NCBI GenBank assembly: GCA_964584995.1
Contig: CAZPCA010000095.1
Location: 1-10,120, forward strand
DNA: 10,120 bases
Direction of reading: 5' to 3'
Origin: JAJTFW01 sp964584995
GTDB taxonomy: Bacteria > Bacteroidota > Bacteroidia > AKYH767-A > OLB10
The number at the start of each line of letters is the position of its first letter. Position 1 is the stretch's first letter. The notes beneath the pieces are model-generated. The model was not told where the DNA came from. It did not search any database and was given only the letters and a program-made list of their open reading frames with translations. Positions 1 through 8,800 of the stretch are shown piece after piece. Position numbers and translations under genes: made by a program.

Positions 1-3000
1 CGCTGGTCGCATTACTGCGCAAGTTGACAAATACGTTGTTCAGAACAGTGTCGGCAGCATTTGCTGTCCGTGCGAAGGCGAAAGAATTTTGTGTGGAAAC
101 GGCCACGTTGCTGCCGCCAATAAAGATGCTGTTGTTATATATTTTGGCGATGGCCGTGTTCTTGGTCAAGCCGCGAACAACGACACCGGCAGTGATGTCC
201 GAACCGTTCGCATCTATTCCCAGACGGATCATATTGTTTTTCACTGTCACAGTACCAGACCCTATATCCATCCCAGTGAGAAATGCTGCCGTATTACCGG
301 CGTTGGAAATCGACAAACTATGCAAAAAATTCTTCTCGATGACGTTACCGTTAGAGGTCGGACCGAAATACGCCATTGCTTGCGCAATCACTGCCGATGT
401 AACAGTAGGATTGGTAAGTCCCAATGTGTGCACAGTATTCCTCCTCAGTATGGCATTGGCATTGGTGGATGTGGAATTGTATGCGATTCCGACTATTGCG
501 GAATTTGATCCGGAAGTGGTTATCTGAGAGTTTGATGTGATATGGCGTACTGTATTGTTATCGACTGTTGCAGCGCTGGAAAGGACTGCGATACCGGTAG
601 TAGGACTTGATTGTGTTCCTGTAGCGCTGTTGTTATTGGAAATATTGGCTACGAGGTTATCACTTATGCTGGCTGTTGCCCCCGTAGCCGAAGAATTGAA
701 CAGTATCCCGCGTACAGGTGCCGCTGTTGTTGCTGTGCTTGGCGTGATGATGTTTATACTGTTCGCAACACTTGCACTACCGATTGTATTGCCATTGATG
801 ATATTGGTGGTTCCGCCGGAAGCAGCGATTCCAATAAACGTAGGTGCTACTGTGAGCGCAGACCCGTTGATGTCAAAGCCGCCAATGGTGTTGCTGGAGA
901 AATTGATGGTGCTGCCACCGCTACTGCGCATGGCGCTGATACCTCCACCCGATCCTGAAGTAGTGAATACGATAGAACCGGTACCGGCACTTGAACCAAT
1001 GGTGTTGCCGGCAATGGTACCGATATTCACAGCTCCATTGGCCACACCGATACCCACCCAGGCAGCATTGCTCGTACTGGATGTGCTGAAATTATGGTTA
1101 GCAATTGTGTTATTCTGAATACTTGTAGGCGTACCCAAGCCAACGGAAATATCCATACCGTTGAAGGCATTCGCTACAGCGCCTGCCATTGTATAGGCTG
1201 TTCCGCCACACGATGGGGCACTACCGCCAATGAAATTGTTCTGGACAACAAATCCACTTGCCGACGTCAAGCTGCCGGTGTTGGGTGTAATCCATAAGGC
1301 TCTGTGCGTATTACCGGTGGTATAGGTTCGAGTGCCGGTTTGATAAAAACTGTTCCCGCTGATGGTCCAGTTGTTGTTACCGGACGTGATCAATACACCG
1401 GCGGTGGCTCCGCCGGCAAGGAAGTAATCGTAAACATTGTTGTTCTGAATGCTCACACTATCGTTGTTGGCCGGTGAACCTGCAGTTGTACCAGTAGCGG
1501 CGTAAATACCCACTCCTAGCACACCAGCGGATGTGGCATGAATGGAATTGTTGGCGATGATGTTCTTATCGTTGCCGAACAGCCCGCCTGTCCCTGTGAT
1601 AGCAATAGCCCCGGGAACAGCACCAACGGCTGATAAAACGGAACTACTCGCCGTATTGGCATTGGCGGCCTGTATATCGACATACTGTACCGTATTGTTC
1701 TGCGCTTCGTTTCTGAATAAGACAGTATTTCCACTACTATTGGCGGTACTGCTCGTATTACGGATGCTGAGCATATTGGCAAGCCCGGTTCCGCCAGGTC
1801 TACCGTCTATGGTCAGGTAATCGGCACCGTTGATGTCGATGGTAGCCGTTGTGCTGGCACTTGAAATCACTACTGGAACAGAAACACTTGCTTCAGGGCG
1901 CAGTATGAGAGTGTTGGTGGCATTCAAACAACCGATGGTATCGCTGAAGGTAAGTGGGAAGGTCTCGCCTGCACCTGTATATGTTTGCTCCAGCTCGAGT
2001 GTCACAGCTGAAGCCATGCCGTTGGATTTCAATGCAACGAGTGCTGCAGAAATCGTCGGGTAAGCGGATGGGATCAGGTATGTCCCCGCCAAACCGCTTG
2101 AACAGGGGATTGTCGCAGCACTTCCAGTAAGTACCGGCGACAACTGTGCTGCAATAGCCACTATCCTGAAATAATACGTGGTATTGCCCAGCAAGGCGGT
2201 TTGAGGAAAGGAATAACCCGTACCTGTAGTCGCCTGCGTTGTACTGGCTACACTGCCGACGGTCACAAAAGGCCCGGTGGCACTCAGCGAACGATAGATG
2301 ATGAATCCATATTCTGTGGTAGAATTATCATCCCATGTTACATTGAAACTATTCACAGTATTGGTATTCGACGCGAAATTGATGGGTGCAGACGGCGCCG
2401 GGATAACGATTCCATCATACTCATCCGCACCTATGTCAGGAGCGGATCCGGTTCCAGCATAACCTGCATTGCCTTGCCTTGGATTCCCATCAAAATCGTC
2501 CACCACTCCTGTCACATTGTTGGCTCCACTCTCGGTATAAGAAGCGACCGTACCATCCACATGGAGGAAATTGGCGGATGAACCCGTGGTACTCAGGAAA
2601 ACGGTATTTTCCGTAGCGGCATTCAAATCCGCAGGACTTACACGGATTTTATACGACGCCATTCCTTGATCGCCATTGGTTCCATCGTAGAAAACAAGTC
2701 TGGAGGCAGAAGGAGTACCGGCGAAAAAGATATTAGCATTTGAAGCGGGGTCGTAGGTGGTTAAAGTGGTGGATGCCCTGCGGTAGGCCGCTGTGATACC
2801 TGTTCCATTGGGAGTGGAATTGTTGTAGAAAATATTGTTACGCAAGGTCAACAATGTGCTGGTGTTGGCGTTTATGGCACTGGAACCGAAGCCGGCACCA
2901 CCGGTAGCATTAAGGTATACGGTATTGTAATCCACGTTGACAGTGGTTCCACCGGCAATGTTAATACCCATTACTCCGTTGGCACCCGTCGAAATGGGTG

Positions 3001-5296
3001 CATTCAGGTTTCCGATAAGGTTGTTACGGAGATTCACCAGGGTTCCTCCCACCACATGAATACCGGTTGCTGTAGCAGCAGCGGCACCTGCAGCACTGAT
3101 GGTATGCAGCTTGTTTTTACTGATGAGCGAGTTCGCTCCTGCATTATGGAAAATTCCGAATGCCCCTACTGCAGAAGCACCACTCACCGAAATGCCGCTG
3201 ATCGTATTGCCGGAGCATTCAAGACCATTCGGAGCCGTTGATCCAAGATAAATTCCGTAGAGCGTCCCCGTTGAACTGAGAGTGCTGATGGTATTGTTGG
3301 ATACCTGACTACCGACAGCTCCATATCCGTGGTAAATACCATAGGACAATCCGGAACCGCCCGTGATATTACTCACCGTATTATTGGTAATGGACATCAC
3401 CTGCGTTGTGGATGTTCTGTACTCTAAGCCATTGAAAGTAGAAGTACCTGTAAGCGTAACGTTATTGCAGATGTTATTACTTAAAACACCGGTGCCACCA
3501 CTGGGAGAACCAAAATTGTAATACGCCCTGAATATACCGCTTGTACCGGTCCGGTTGATGCCTGAACCGGAGAGGTTATTGTTACTTACCGTGAAGTTAG
3601 GTGTACTTTGACTGTGGTAAATCAAATACATGGCTCCTGTAGAAGGCACCGTCATGGAGCCGGTGAGTGTATTTCCGTTGATAGTATAACTCAAGGCGGT
3701 ACCCAAAGCGTAAATCAGGCTCACCTCCCCGGTTGGAGTACCACCACTCCATGTCCAGGGGAAGAAGCTATTAGTATTTATGGAATGAGCCGACGTATTT
3801 ACTGCTGACGAGAGATAAATACCTCTTACCGTCTTGGTAGTAGCACCCGTGATGGTAATACCATTGAAAGTGTTGCCGGAAATGTTGGTTGCGAGAGTGG
3901 TTGATCCGGTAACAGAAATAAGGCTATGTGTACCCGTCGCTGCGCTGAACGAAACACCTCCGATGGTGTTGTTGGTGATGTTCAGTGTTCCGGTTCCGGC
4001 CAGACCACTTCTTATCACTGCATTGTCTGCAACAGTAGTATTGGTACCGTTGTAGACAAACGAAGTGATGTTGTTTCCGCTCACATTGGTGGTAGTCGGC
4101 GAAGACTGGATCCAAATAGCTGATAATGCTACAGTAGAAGCAGCGGTTTTTGTGATACTTACGGTGTTATTGTTGATGTTTATGGTATTGTTATTACTTG
4201 CGGACTGTGCCATTTCACAATCAATAGCCCAGTCAATGGCCGAAGTGGAAGCACCTCCGGTTATCGTAACGGTATTGTTGTTGATAGTGACACCTGCACC
4301 CGGTGAACCGGTAGTGAAAATACCACGGTTGGTAGTCGGGTGGTTCGCCCCGGAGCCATTGTTATTATTAACGGTATTGAAGGAGATGTTCGCTGACCAT
4401 TGATCTTTCGCATAAACGGCTACGCAGGCATTGGTCGCCGCGGTACCACCACCGAAATTGACAATGGTATTGCCGGTGGCAGATGAACTTCCTCCCACAT
4501 CGTTGTTAACATCGCCATTGGTAAAAGGAGACGTATCAGCAAATCCTGATAATACGATTCCGGCATTTACATTCTGAATAGTGTTGGCATAAAACTTATT
4601 GTTCGAGTTGGAGCCGGCTGAGGAACTGATGGTCAGCGCAGTCTGCACTGCATTGTATGTGCTGTTCAACACGCAGATGCCCATTGATCCGGCAAAAGCA
4701 GGACCGGAGGTAGGGAAGGTTGTATTGTTACGGTTCAGTGTGATCGTACACCCCGTGATCGTATTGTTGCTCGCCCCATCACCGGCAGTTGACTTGAACA
4801 AGCCGAAACCGTATTCCATCATCGTTGTAGGCGAAGCAGTATTGGGATCTAGCAAACTGATCCCTGAAATGGTTACGTAATCTGATCCGGCCAAGGCCCA
4901 GATTCCATCCGTCGTAGCTCCAGTGGCCAGGGCAGTACCGGTATAGGCGTTGATCAAGGGATTCGCGCCCGTTGTCGCGGGATCCTTCTGAAAAACGATA
5001 GGATTGGAAACAGTTCCACTTGCCGTTAAGATAATCGTGGAGGTGATTGTCTCCGTATGACCGGCAGCTACATTATAGGTTACTCCTCCAGTGCCAACTC
5101 CCTGTATATTCAAATCTGTCACTGCAGCAGCGATTGAGGAGTAGTCGCCAGGAATGGATTTTATACCGCTGACCTGCGCAGAGGACTGTAATGACAAAAG
5201 CAAAAGAACTGTTGGAAAAAGTAACGTGCGGACATGGTGATTAAACAATCTTACACACATTGACTGTAAAAGGGATGTTTGTGCTGAGCTTTTCAT
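1..5296 (-). CDS. Giant secreted beta-helix surface protein with internal Fn3 domain (3' end outside window)
   Basis: Reading the minus strand from the ATG at 5296, the frame stays open to base 2: 1765 codons without a stop, N-terminus complete and C-terminus missing. Residues 1-40 look like a signal peptide: basic stretch around R16-R23, hydrophobic core L25-L36, probable cleavage after SSA40. Module 1 (about 45-962) starts with IPGDYSSIAAAV and consists of rungs rich in NNT(I/V), N-T-I and GI-Y patterns, as in right-handed parallel beta-helices. It ends with DFDGNPRQ (934-941) and DIGADEYDG (954-962), a known tail of Bacteroidota beta-helix proteins. A fibronectin type III domain follows (about 968-1062; WDDNSTTEYGF, TTYYFRIVA), then module 2 (1066 to the edge), which restarts with IPSAYPTISAAL. 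I infer a cell-surface or released adhesin-like protein; no catalytic motif was seen. A type IX secretion tail would lie outside the window. Start choice: an in-frame ATG at 5320 has a more A-rich leader, and one at 5260 would give a more usual 28-residue signal peptide. I preferred the MKSS start at 5296. The gene is divergent from the kinase. Confidence 0.9.
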   Translation of the reverse strand, partial: MKSSAQTSLLQSMCVRLFNHHVRTLLFPTVLLLLSLQSSAQVSGIKSIPGDYSSIAAAVTDLNIQGVGTGGVTYNVAAGHTETITSTIILTASGTVSNPIVFQKDPATTGANPLINAYTGTALATGATTDGIWALAGSDYVTISGISLLDPNTASPTTMMEYGFGLFKSTAGDGASNNTITGCTITLNRNNTTFPTSGPAFAGSMGICVLNSTYNAVQTALTISSSAGSNSNNKFYANTIQNVNAGIVLSGFADTSPFTNGDVNNDVGGSSSATGNTIVNFGGGTAATNACVAVYAKDQWSANISFNTVNNNNGSGANHPTTNRGIFTTGSPGAGVTINNNTVTITGGASTSAIDWAIDCEMAQSASNNNTININNNTVSITKTAASTVALSAIWIQSSPTTTNVSGNNITSFVYNGTNTTVADNAVIRSGLAGTGTLNITNNTIGGVSFSAATGTHSLISVTGSTTLATNISGNTFNGITITGATTKTVRGIYLSSAVNTSAHSINTNSFFPWTWSGGTPTGEVSLIYALGTALSYTINGNTLTGSMTVPSTGAMYLIYHSQSTPNFTVSNNNLSGSGINRTGTSGIFRAYYNFGSPSGGTGVLSNNICNNVTLTGTSTFNGLEYRTSTTQVMSITNNTVSNITGGSGLSYGIYHGYGAVGSQVSNNTISTLSSTGTLYGIYLGSTAPNGLECSGNTISGISVSGASAVGAFGIFHNAGANSLISKNKLHTISAAGAAAATATGIHVVGGTLVNLRNNLIGNLNAPISTGANGVMGINIAGGTTVNVDYNTVYLNATGGAGFGSSAINANTSTLLTLRNNIFYNNSTPNGTGITAAYRRASTTLTTYDPASNANIFFAGTPSASRLVFYDGTNGDQGMASYKIRVSPADLNAATENTVFLSTTGSSANFLHVDGTVASYTESGANNVTGVVDDFDGNPRQGNAGYAGTGSAPDIGADEYDGIVIPAPSAPINFASNTNTVNSFNVTWDDNSTTEYGFIIYRSLSATGPFVTVGSVASTTQATTGTGYSFPQTALLGNTTYYFRIVAIAAQLSPVLTGSAATIPCSSGLAGTYLIPSAYPTISAALVALKSNGMASAVTLELEQTYTGAGETFPLTFSDTIGCLNATNTLILRPEASVSVPVVISSASTTATIDINGADYLTIDGRPGGTGLANMLSIRNTSSTANSSGNTVLFRNEAQNNTVQYVDIQAANANTASSSVLSAVGAVPGAIAITGTGGLFGNDKNIIANNSIHATSAGVLGVGIYAATGTTAGSPANNDSVSIQNNNVYDYFLAGGATAGVLITSGNNNWTISGNSFYQTGTRTYTTGNTHRALWITPNTGSLTSASGFVVQNNFIGGSAPSCGGTAYTMAGAVANAFNGMDISVGLGTPTSIQNNTIANHNFSTSSTSNAAWVGIGVANGAVNIGTIAGNTIGSSAGTGSIVFTTSGSGGGISAMRSSGGSTINFSSNTIGGFDINGSALTVAPTFIGIAASGGTTNIINGNTIGSASVANSINIITPSTATTAAPVRGILFNSSATGATASISDNLVANISNNNSATGTQSSPTTGIAVLSSAATVDNNTVRHITSNSQITTSGSNSAIVGIAYNSTSTNANAILRRNTVHTLGLTNPTVTSAVIAQAMAYFGPTSNGNVIEKNFLHSLSISNAGNTAAFLTGMDIGSGTVTVKNNMIRLGIDANGSDITAGVVVRGLTKNTAIAKIYNNSIFIGGSNVAVSTQNSFAFARTANAADTVLNNVFVNLRSNATS

Positions 5297-5399
5297 GAAT
5301 AATGTAAATGGTGAATACATGTATTTTAGGTTTTTATTTTACTGCGTTAACTTTCCTTCATTTAAATCCATCTACGAAGTCGTTGGATAAAATGGGCGC

Positions 5400-5469
5400 T
5401 TCACTCGTACAGACTCCTTCCTGTTTTATTGCCTCAAATTGATGACAGGATAGATAGTATACGAGTGAA
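5400..5469. repeat. Nested inverted repeat upstream of the surface-protein gene
   Basis: TTCACTCGTA (5400-5409) is perfectly complemented by TACGAGTGAA (5460-5469). Inside it, TCCTGT (5419-5424) is complemented by ACAGGA (5445-5450). Both gaps between the outer and inner arms are exactly 9 nt, so the structure is symmetric: a 10-bp stem, a 9/9 internal loop, a 6-bp stem and a 20-nt loop. It lies 104-173 bp before the surface-protein start. No T-run follows on either strand, so it is not an intrinsic terminator; a leader RNA structure or a protein-binding site are both possible. Confidence 0.5.
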
Positions 5470-5516
5470 CACAAGGTAAGGCATTGCAAAATGCAATTAA
5501 ATGTATAATTTTTAAT

Positions 5517-5542
5517 CCCTAATTATAGGGGGGGGTATTAGG
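5517..5542. promoter_or_regulatory. Possible operator: CCTAAT/ATTAGG pair around a G8 tract
   Basis: CCCTA-ATTA-TAGGG (5517-5530) is an imperfect dyad, and CCTAAT (5518-5523) faces ATTAGG (5537-5542) across 13 bp that include eight consecutive G (5528-5535). The half-site is the same as in the perfect palindrome at 5696-5707, which suggests a shared DNA-binding protein. Binding is inferred only from dyad symmetry and repetition. Confidence 0.3.
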
Positions 5543-5554
5543 AGTCGGGAGTCG
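5541..5554. repeat. Short tandem duplication GGAGTCG x2
   Basis: Two exact 7-bp copies of GGAGTCG lie head to tail immediately after the G8/ATTAGG block. The composition is G-rich against an AT-rich intergenic background, so it may be a remnant of a small dispersed repeat. No function is evident. Confidence 0.5.
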
Positions 5555-5576
5555 GAACCAGAAGGCTTAGCGGTTG

Positions 5577-5606
5577 AAAAAAACAGGAGCAGCTTCCGCT
5601 GCTCCT
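5577..5606 (-). terminator. Strong intrinsic terminator on the minus strand with no gene ahead of it
   Basis: Arms AGGAGCAGC (5585-5593) and GCTGCTCCT (5598-5606) form a perfect 9-bp GC-rich stem around TTCC. On the minus strand the stem is followed by one G and then seven T (5583-5577), a textbook intrinsic terminator. On the plus strand the tail is only ATTTAA, so that direction is weaker. No minus-strand protein gene lies between this hairpin and the plus-strand kinase at 5860. It must therefore end a short non-coding RNA or antisense transcript, act as an attenuator in a long leader of the surface-protein gene, or (less well) end a plus-strand transcript. Confidence 0.65.
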
Positions 5607-5657
5607 ATTTAATCCTAATCCATTACATTAAAACCTCAAGGAAGTTTTGGCTCTTGG
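5577..5657 (-). ncRNA. Candidate small RNA of about 80 nt
   Basis: A minus-strand TACATTTG (5664-5671) matches the Bacteroidota -7 element TAnnTTTG in all fixed positions. It would place a start near 5657, and the T7 terminator ends at 5577. The predicted transcript carries a small upstream stem (AAAAC/GTTTT, 5630-5634 with 5644-5648) and then the terminator hairpin. It contains no usable ORF: its two ATGs are followed by stops after zero and one codon. The -33 TTTG element is not evident, so the promoter is weak evidence. The alternative is that this is the leader of the surface-protein mRNA. Confidence 0.3.
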
Positions 5658-5660
5658 TGT

Positions 5661-5672
5661 TTACAAATGTAA
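5661..5672 (-). promoter_or_regulatory. Possible -7 promoter element inside a dyad
   Basis: On the minus strand TACATTTG (5664-5671) fits TAnnTTTG, the sigma-70-type -7 consensus known for Bacteroidota. It sits within the dyad TTACA-AA-TGTAA. The palindrome CCTAATATTAGG begins 25 bp upstream of this box, over the expected -33 area, where a bound regulator would interfere with or assist polymerase. No clear TTTG is present at -33. Confidence 0.3.
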
Positions 5673-5695
5673 GCATGGCTAAATGATAATGAACA

Positions 5696-5707
5696 CCTAA
5701 TATTAGG
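5696..5707. promoter_or_regulatory. Perfect 12-bp palindrome CCTAATATTAGG, candidate operator
   Basis: The sequence equals its own reverse complement over 12 bp. It lies 153 bp before the sensor-kinase start and beside a possible minus-strand promoter. LuxR/NarL-type regulators bind short dyads as dimers, and the regulator encoded downstream is of that class, so autoregulation or control of the divergent surface-protein gene is a reasonable inference. Related half-sites occur at 5518, 5537, 5614 and 9041. Confidence 0.4.
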
Positions 5708-5810
5708 GGAAGTGGACTTCCAATGCTGCAGCGAAACCTTTGCAAACGCTGTTTGGATTGAAAACTGTAAAGCATATGGATTAAAGTTCAAAATATACTG
5801 CATTTCCGTT

Positions 5811-5818
5811 TAAATTCG
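5811..5818 (+). promoter_or_regulatory. Weak candidate -7 element for the kinase operon
   Basis: TAAATTCG matches five of the six fixed positions of TAnnTTTG and would give a leader of about 35 nt before the kinase ATG. No TTTG lies at the expected -33 spacing, so this is only the best visible candidate. Confidence 0.2.
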
Positions 5819-5859
5819 TACATTCACCCGTGTAGTTGAACAGATAGCATTTCCACAAA

Positions 5860-8800
5860 ATGGCTGGGAGAAAATCATTGGTGCTTTGGATTTTGCTGTT
5901 TTTCAGATTCACGTGCCTGGCACAACAGGAGCTGACCCATTACTCCTTCACACTATACAACACCAGCGACGGTCTTGCGCCCGGGACTGTCAATTCTCTA
6001 TGGAACGACGGAGAAGGTTATTTGTGGCTGTTATCCGAAAACGGACTTAGCCGCTATGATGGCTATGACTTTATCCACTTCAGGCATAAGCCTGGTGACT
6101 CATCGACCATCTCATCGCCACACATTGTGGCAGCATTCAAGGACGCTGAGAACAACCACGTTTTCGTTTCAGCCAACAGTCTGATGCATTACGACCGGAC
6201 AAAGCGTAGCTTTTCCGTTTTCCATTCATTTGTTGATCACAGGGACTACATCAATCATTGGAATTACAACAATGAAACATTCGTTCTCTTCAAAAGAGAG
6301 CTGATACGGTACAGCAAACGCAAAAAGGGGATAGCTGTAATTAAAATAAAAAATGTCAATGCGGAGTTACGGAATGCCCAATCCTTTTTCATTCCATCGG
6401 GTATTCTGATCTGTTCAAAAAACACGCACTTGTTTTTTGACTTCAAAAGTTCCTCTTTCAAGCCAGTAGATCGGCGGCTAAGAGATGGTTCCTCCACGGA
6501 ATTGCCGCTTGAATCCGGACCCGACCTGCTTTATTCGAGCGCAGGAAATATCTACCTCAGCACTCCGGGCCATCTATATTTTTACAATTCGAAGTCGTAT
6601 TGTTTCACTGAAATTCCTGCACGAAATACGGAATTGAATGCAGCCCGGTTTTCATTGGAACCCGTTGCTGCAAGAACAGGAGATTACTACTACTTGTTAA
6701 AGCAGACTGGGATGCTTTACCGTTTTTTTCTACCTGGCGGGAAGGTTGATTCCGTATCCATCTGGCCTCAATTGGAGGGCATTCACCCCTCGCGGTCGAA
6801 TTTCAAATCACTTATCGTCGGCAAGGAGGGACACCTATGGATTACGACACACTATTCCGGTTTTGCGAGAATCGACTGCAATAACTTCGAAAAAGGAATT
6901 GTAGATCAGGTTTGGACCGGTAACTCCGACATACCATTCAATAATTGTGCTGTATTGCTGGATACGGATGAGCAAGTGATATGGACGTATGCCCCAGCCA
7001 AAGGATTGGTCAAAATCGAAAAAACCTATCCTTTGTTCCAATCCTATCTCAACACATCGGATACAATGGAATTGGCCTCGCAAGAATTCAATATTCGTAG
7101 CGTGGTATTTACAAATGATAGCATAGGCGTGGTTGCAACACTAAACGGTGTCAAGGTAATCAATATTCGTACAAACTCCTATGAAAGCTTACGAGCCAAC
7201 CCGTTCACATTCGATAAGGGATCCTACTCTGATGTGAATATGGATGGTCAAGGAAACCTATATATCGCTGGGTGGGGGAATTCCAAAGTCTTCAAAGTAC
7301 ATCCTGACTTTTCCGCTGCAGTTCAGATTAAATTAACGGCATCAGGGAAAGAGAGAGGGGTTGCTCTACGCTCATCCTGTTTCTTCAAAAACAGTATGTA
7401 CTGGGGGTCCTCCCAGAACAGTGTATACGTCTATGACACCAATTCATTTTTTTCTTCCGAGTCAGTCAGGGAAATTGGACTGAAACGGTCTAAAAACGCT
7501 CAAAACACAGGAGTGATATTCCAGCTCGTACCGTTAAACAACGACAAGTTATTGTTAGGAGCATCCACAGGTATTTTCGTATTATCGTTATTAAAAGATT
7601 CAATTTACCGTTTTAGCGAAGACATCCGAAATGAATTCGCCTACGCGGATGTCAGATCATTGTACATTGATCGAAAGCAGCAATTATGGATCGGGACTAA
7701 TGGTAATGGCCTTTACAGATACCATCTATCCGATAAGACCATCAAAAACTACACCGCCGAAAACGGCGGTTTGGACAACTCCGTATATTCCATTCTGGCG
7801 GATAAAAAAGAGGAATTATGGATGGGAACAAATACCGGTATCCACTTTTTTGACCCGAAAAGCGATAAATTCAAAAGTTTTTCTACCAAGGACGGCATGA
7901 GTTTTTCGGAATACAACACGAACGCCGCTACCTTGCTTCCGGATAAACGAATGGCTTTCGGCGGTCTGAGCGGACTTACGGTTTTTGAGCCCGAGAAAGT
8001 ATTGATTAAAACAAAACCCTTGAGACTGGTCGTATCACGTATCCTTGTCAACAATATGGAACGAACCATATCCGACCTTGTTCGATTGAAACATGACGAG
8101 CATTACATCACTTTTGAGTTTGCAGCTCTCGGCTTCTACAGAAATGATGAGATCCAATATGCCTACCGGATGGACGGGCTTGATAATGATTGGATAAATT
8201 GTGGAACACGACGCTTTACTAATTATGCAAATGTGCCGCCCGGTAAATATACCATGCTGATTCGCGCAGCTTCTCCACATGGCGAATGGACAGGGCAAAT
8301 CCTGAAAATCCCGATTGTAATTGCCTTGCCCTTTTACAAGACGCCGTTAGCAATTTTTATGTACATACTATTGCTCGCCGGTCTATCCTTGATTTTCATT
8401 CTGTACAGGACACGTCAGCGCCAGCAATTGCAGAATATACGCGATAATATTGCACGGGACCTGCATGATGAGATCGGATCCAACCTCAGTTCGATTTCTA
8501 TCTTCAATGAAGTGGCTAAGGATAAACTGAAAAGACAATCAAATGAGCTGGACACGCTCCATGTATTGGACAAAATCGGCCAATATGCGCAAATCTCACA
8601 GGAAGCGATGAATGACATCGTTTGGATGATTGATTCCAGGAATGATCGCTTCGAAAATATACTGATTAAAATGAGAACATTCGCAGCTGAAACAGTCGGC
8701 GCCTCTGACACTGTCCTTCACCTACGATTGGATGAATCACTCACCGATATTCGCATCGATATGGGCAAGCGGAAGAACTTCTACCTGATTTATAAAGAAG

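Larger units (their letters stand above)
5297..5859. other. Divergent intergenic region between surface protein and sensor kinase
   Basis: These 563 bp hold no ORF with a recognisable product on either strand. Going left to right I see a leader for the minus-strand surface protein, a nested inverted repeat (5400-5469), a short hairpin ATTGCA-AAA-TGCAAT (5483-5497), CCTAAT and ATTAGG flanking a G8 tract (5518-5542), and a tandem GGAGTCG duplication (5541-5554). After these come a strong hairpin with a T7 tail on the minus strand (5577-5606), another CCTAAT (5614-5619), a dyad TTACA-AA-TGTAA (5661-5672), the perfect palindrome CCTAATATTAGG (5696-5707) and the kinase leader. Both divergent genes must be controlled from here, but neither promoter can be placed firmly. 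Confidence 0.85.

Noticed and set aside
1516..1782. Short minus-strand frame out of phase with the surface protein
   Set aside because: It overlaps the beta-helix frame, which has no interruption there; composition and lack of a leader mark it as a shadow.
2700..4800. CRISPR-like or satellite array suggested by recurring GTATTGTTG-type words
   Set aside because: The words recur irregularly and are just the codons for N-N-T rungs of the beta-helix; no constant repeat length or unique spacers.
24..4880. Many plus-strand open frames of 60-190 codons across 24-4880
   Set aside because: All lie opposite the continuous minus-strand surface-protein frame. They are rich in V/L/P or in C/R/S, as expected for antisense of NNT/GGT repeats, and none resembles a known protein.
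1..5296. Possible frameshift or broken gene in the repeat region
   Set aside because: I followed the minus frame line by line from 5296 to base 2 and found no stop and no change of composition, so the gene looks intact within the window.
5483..5497. Hairpin ATTGCA-AAA-TGCAAT as a terminator
   Set aside because: Only six base pairs, AT-rich, no adjacent T-run on the needed side; more likely chance.
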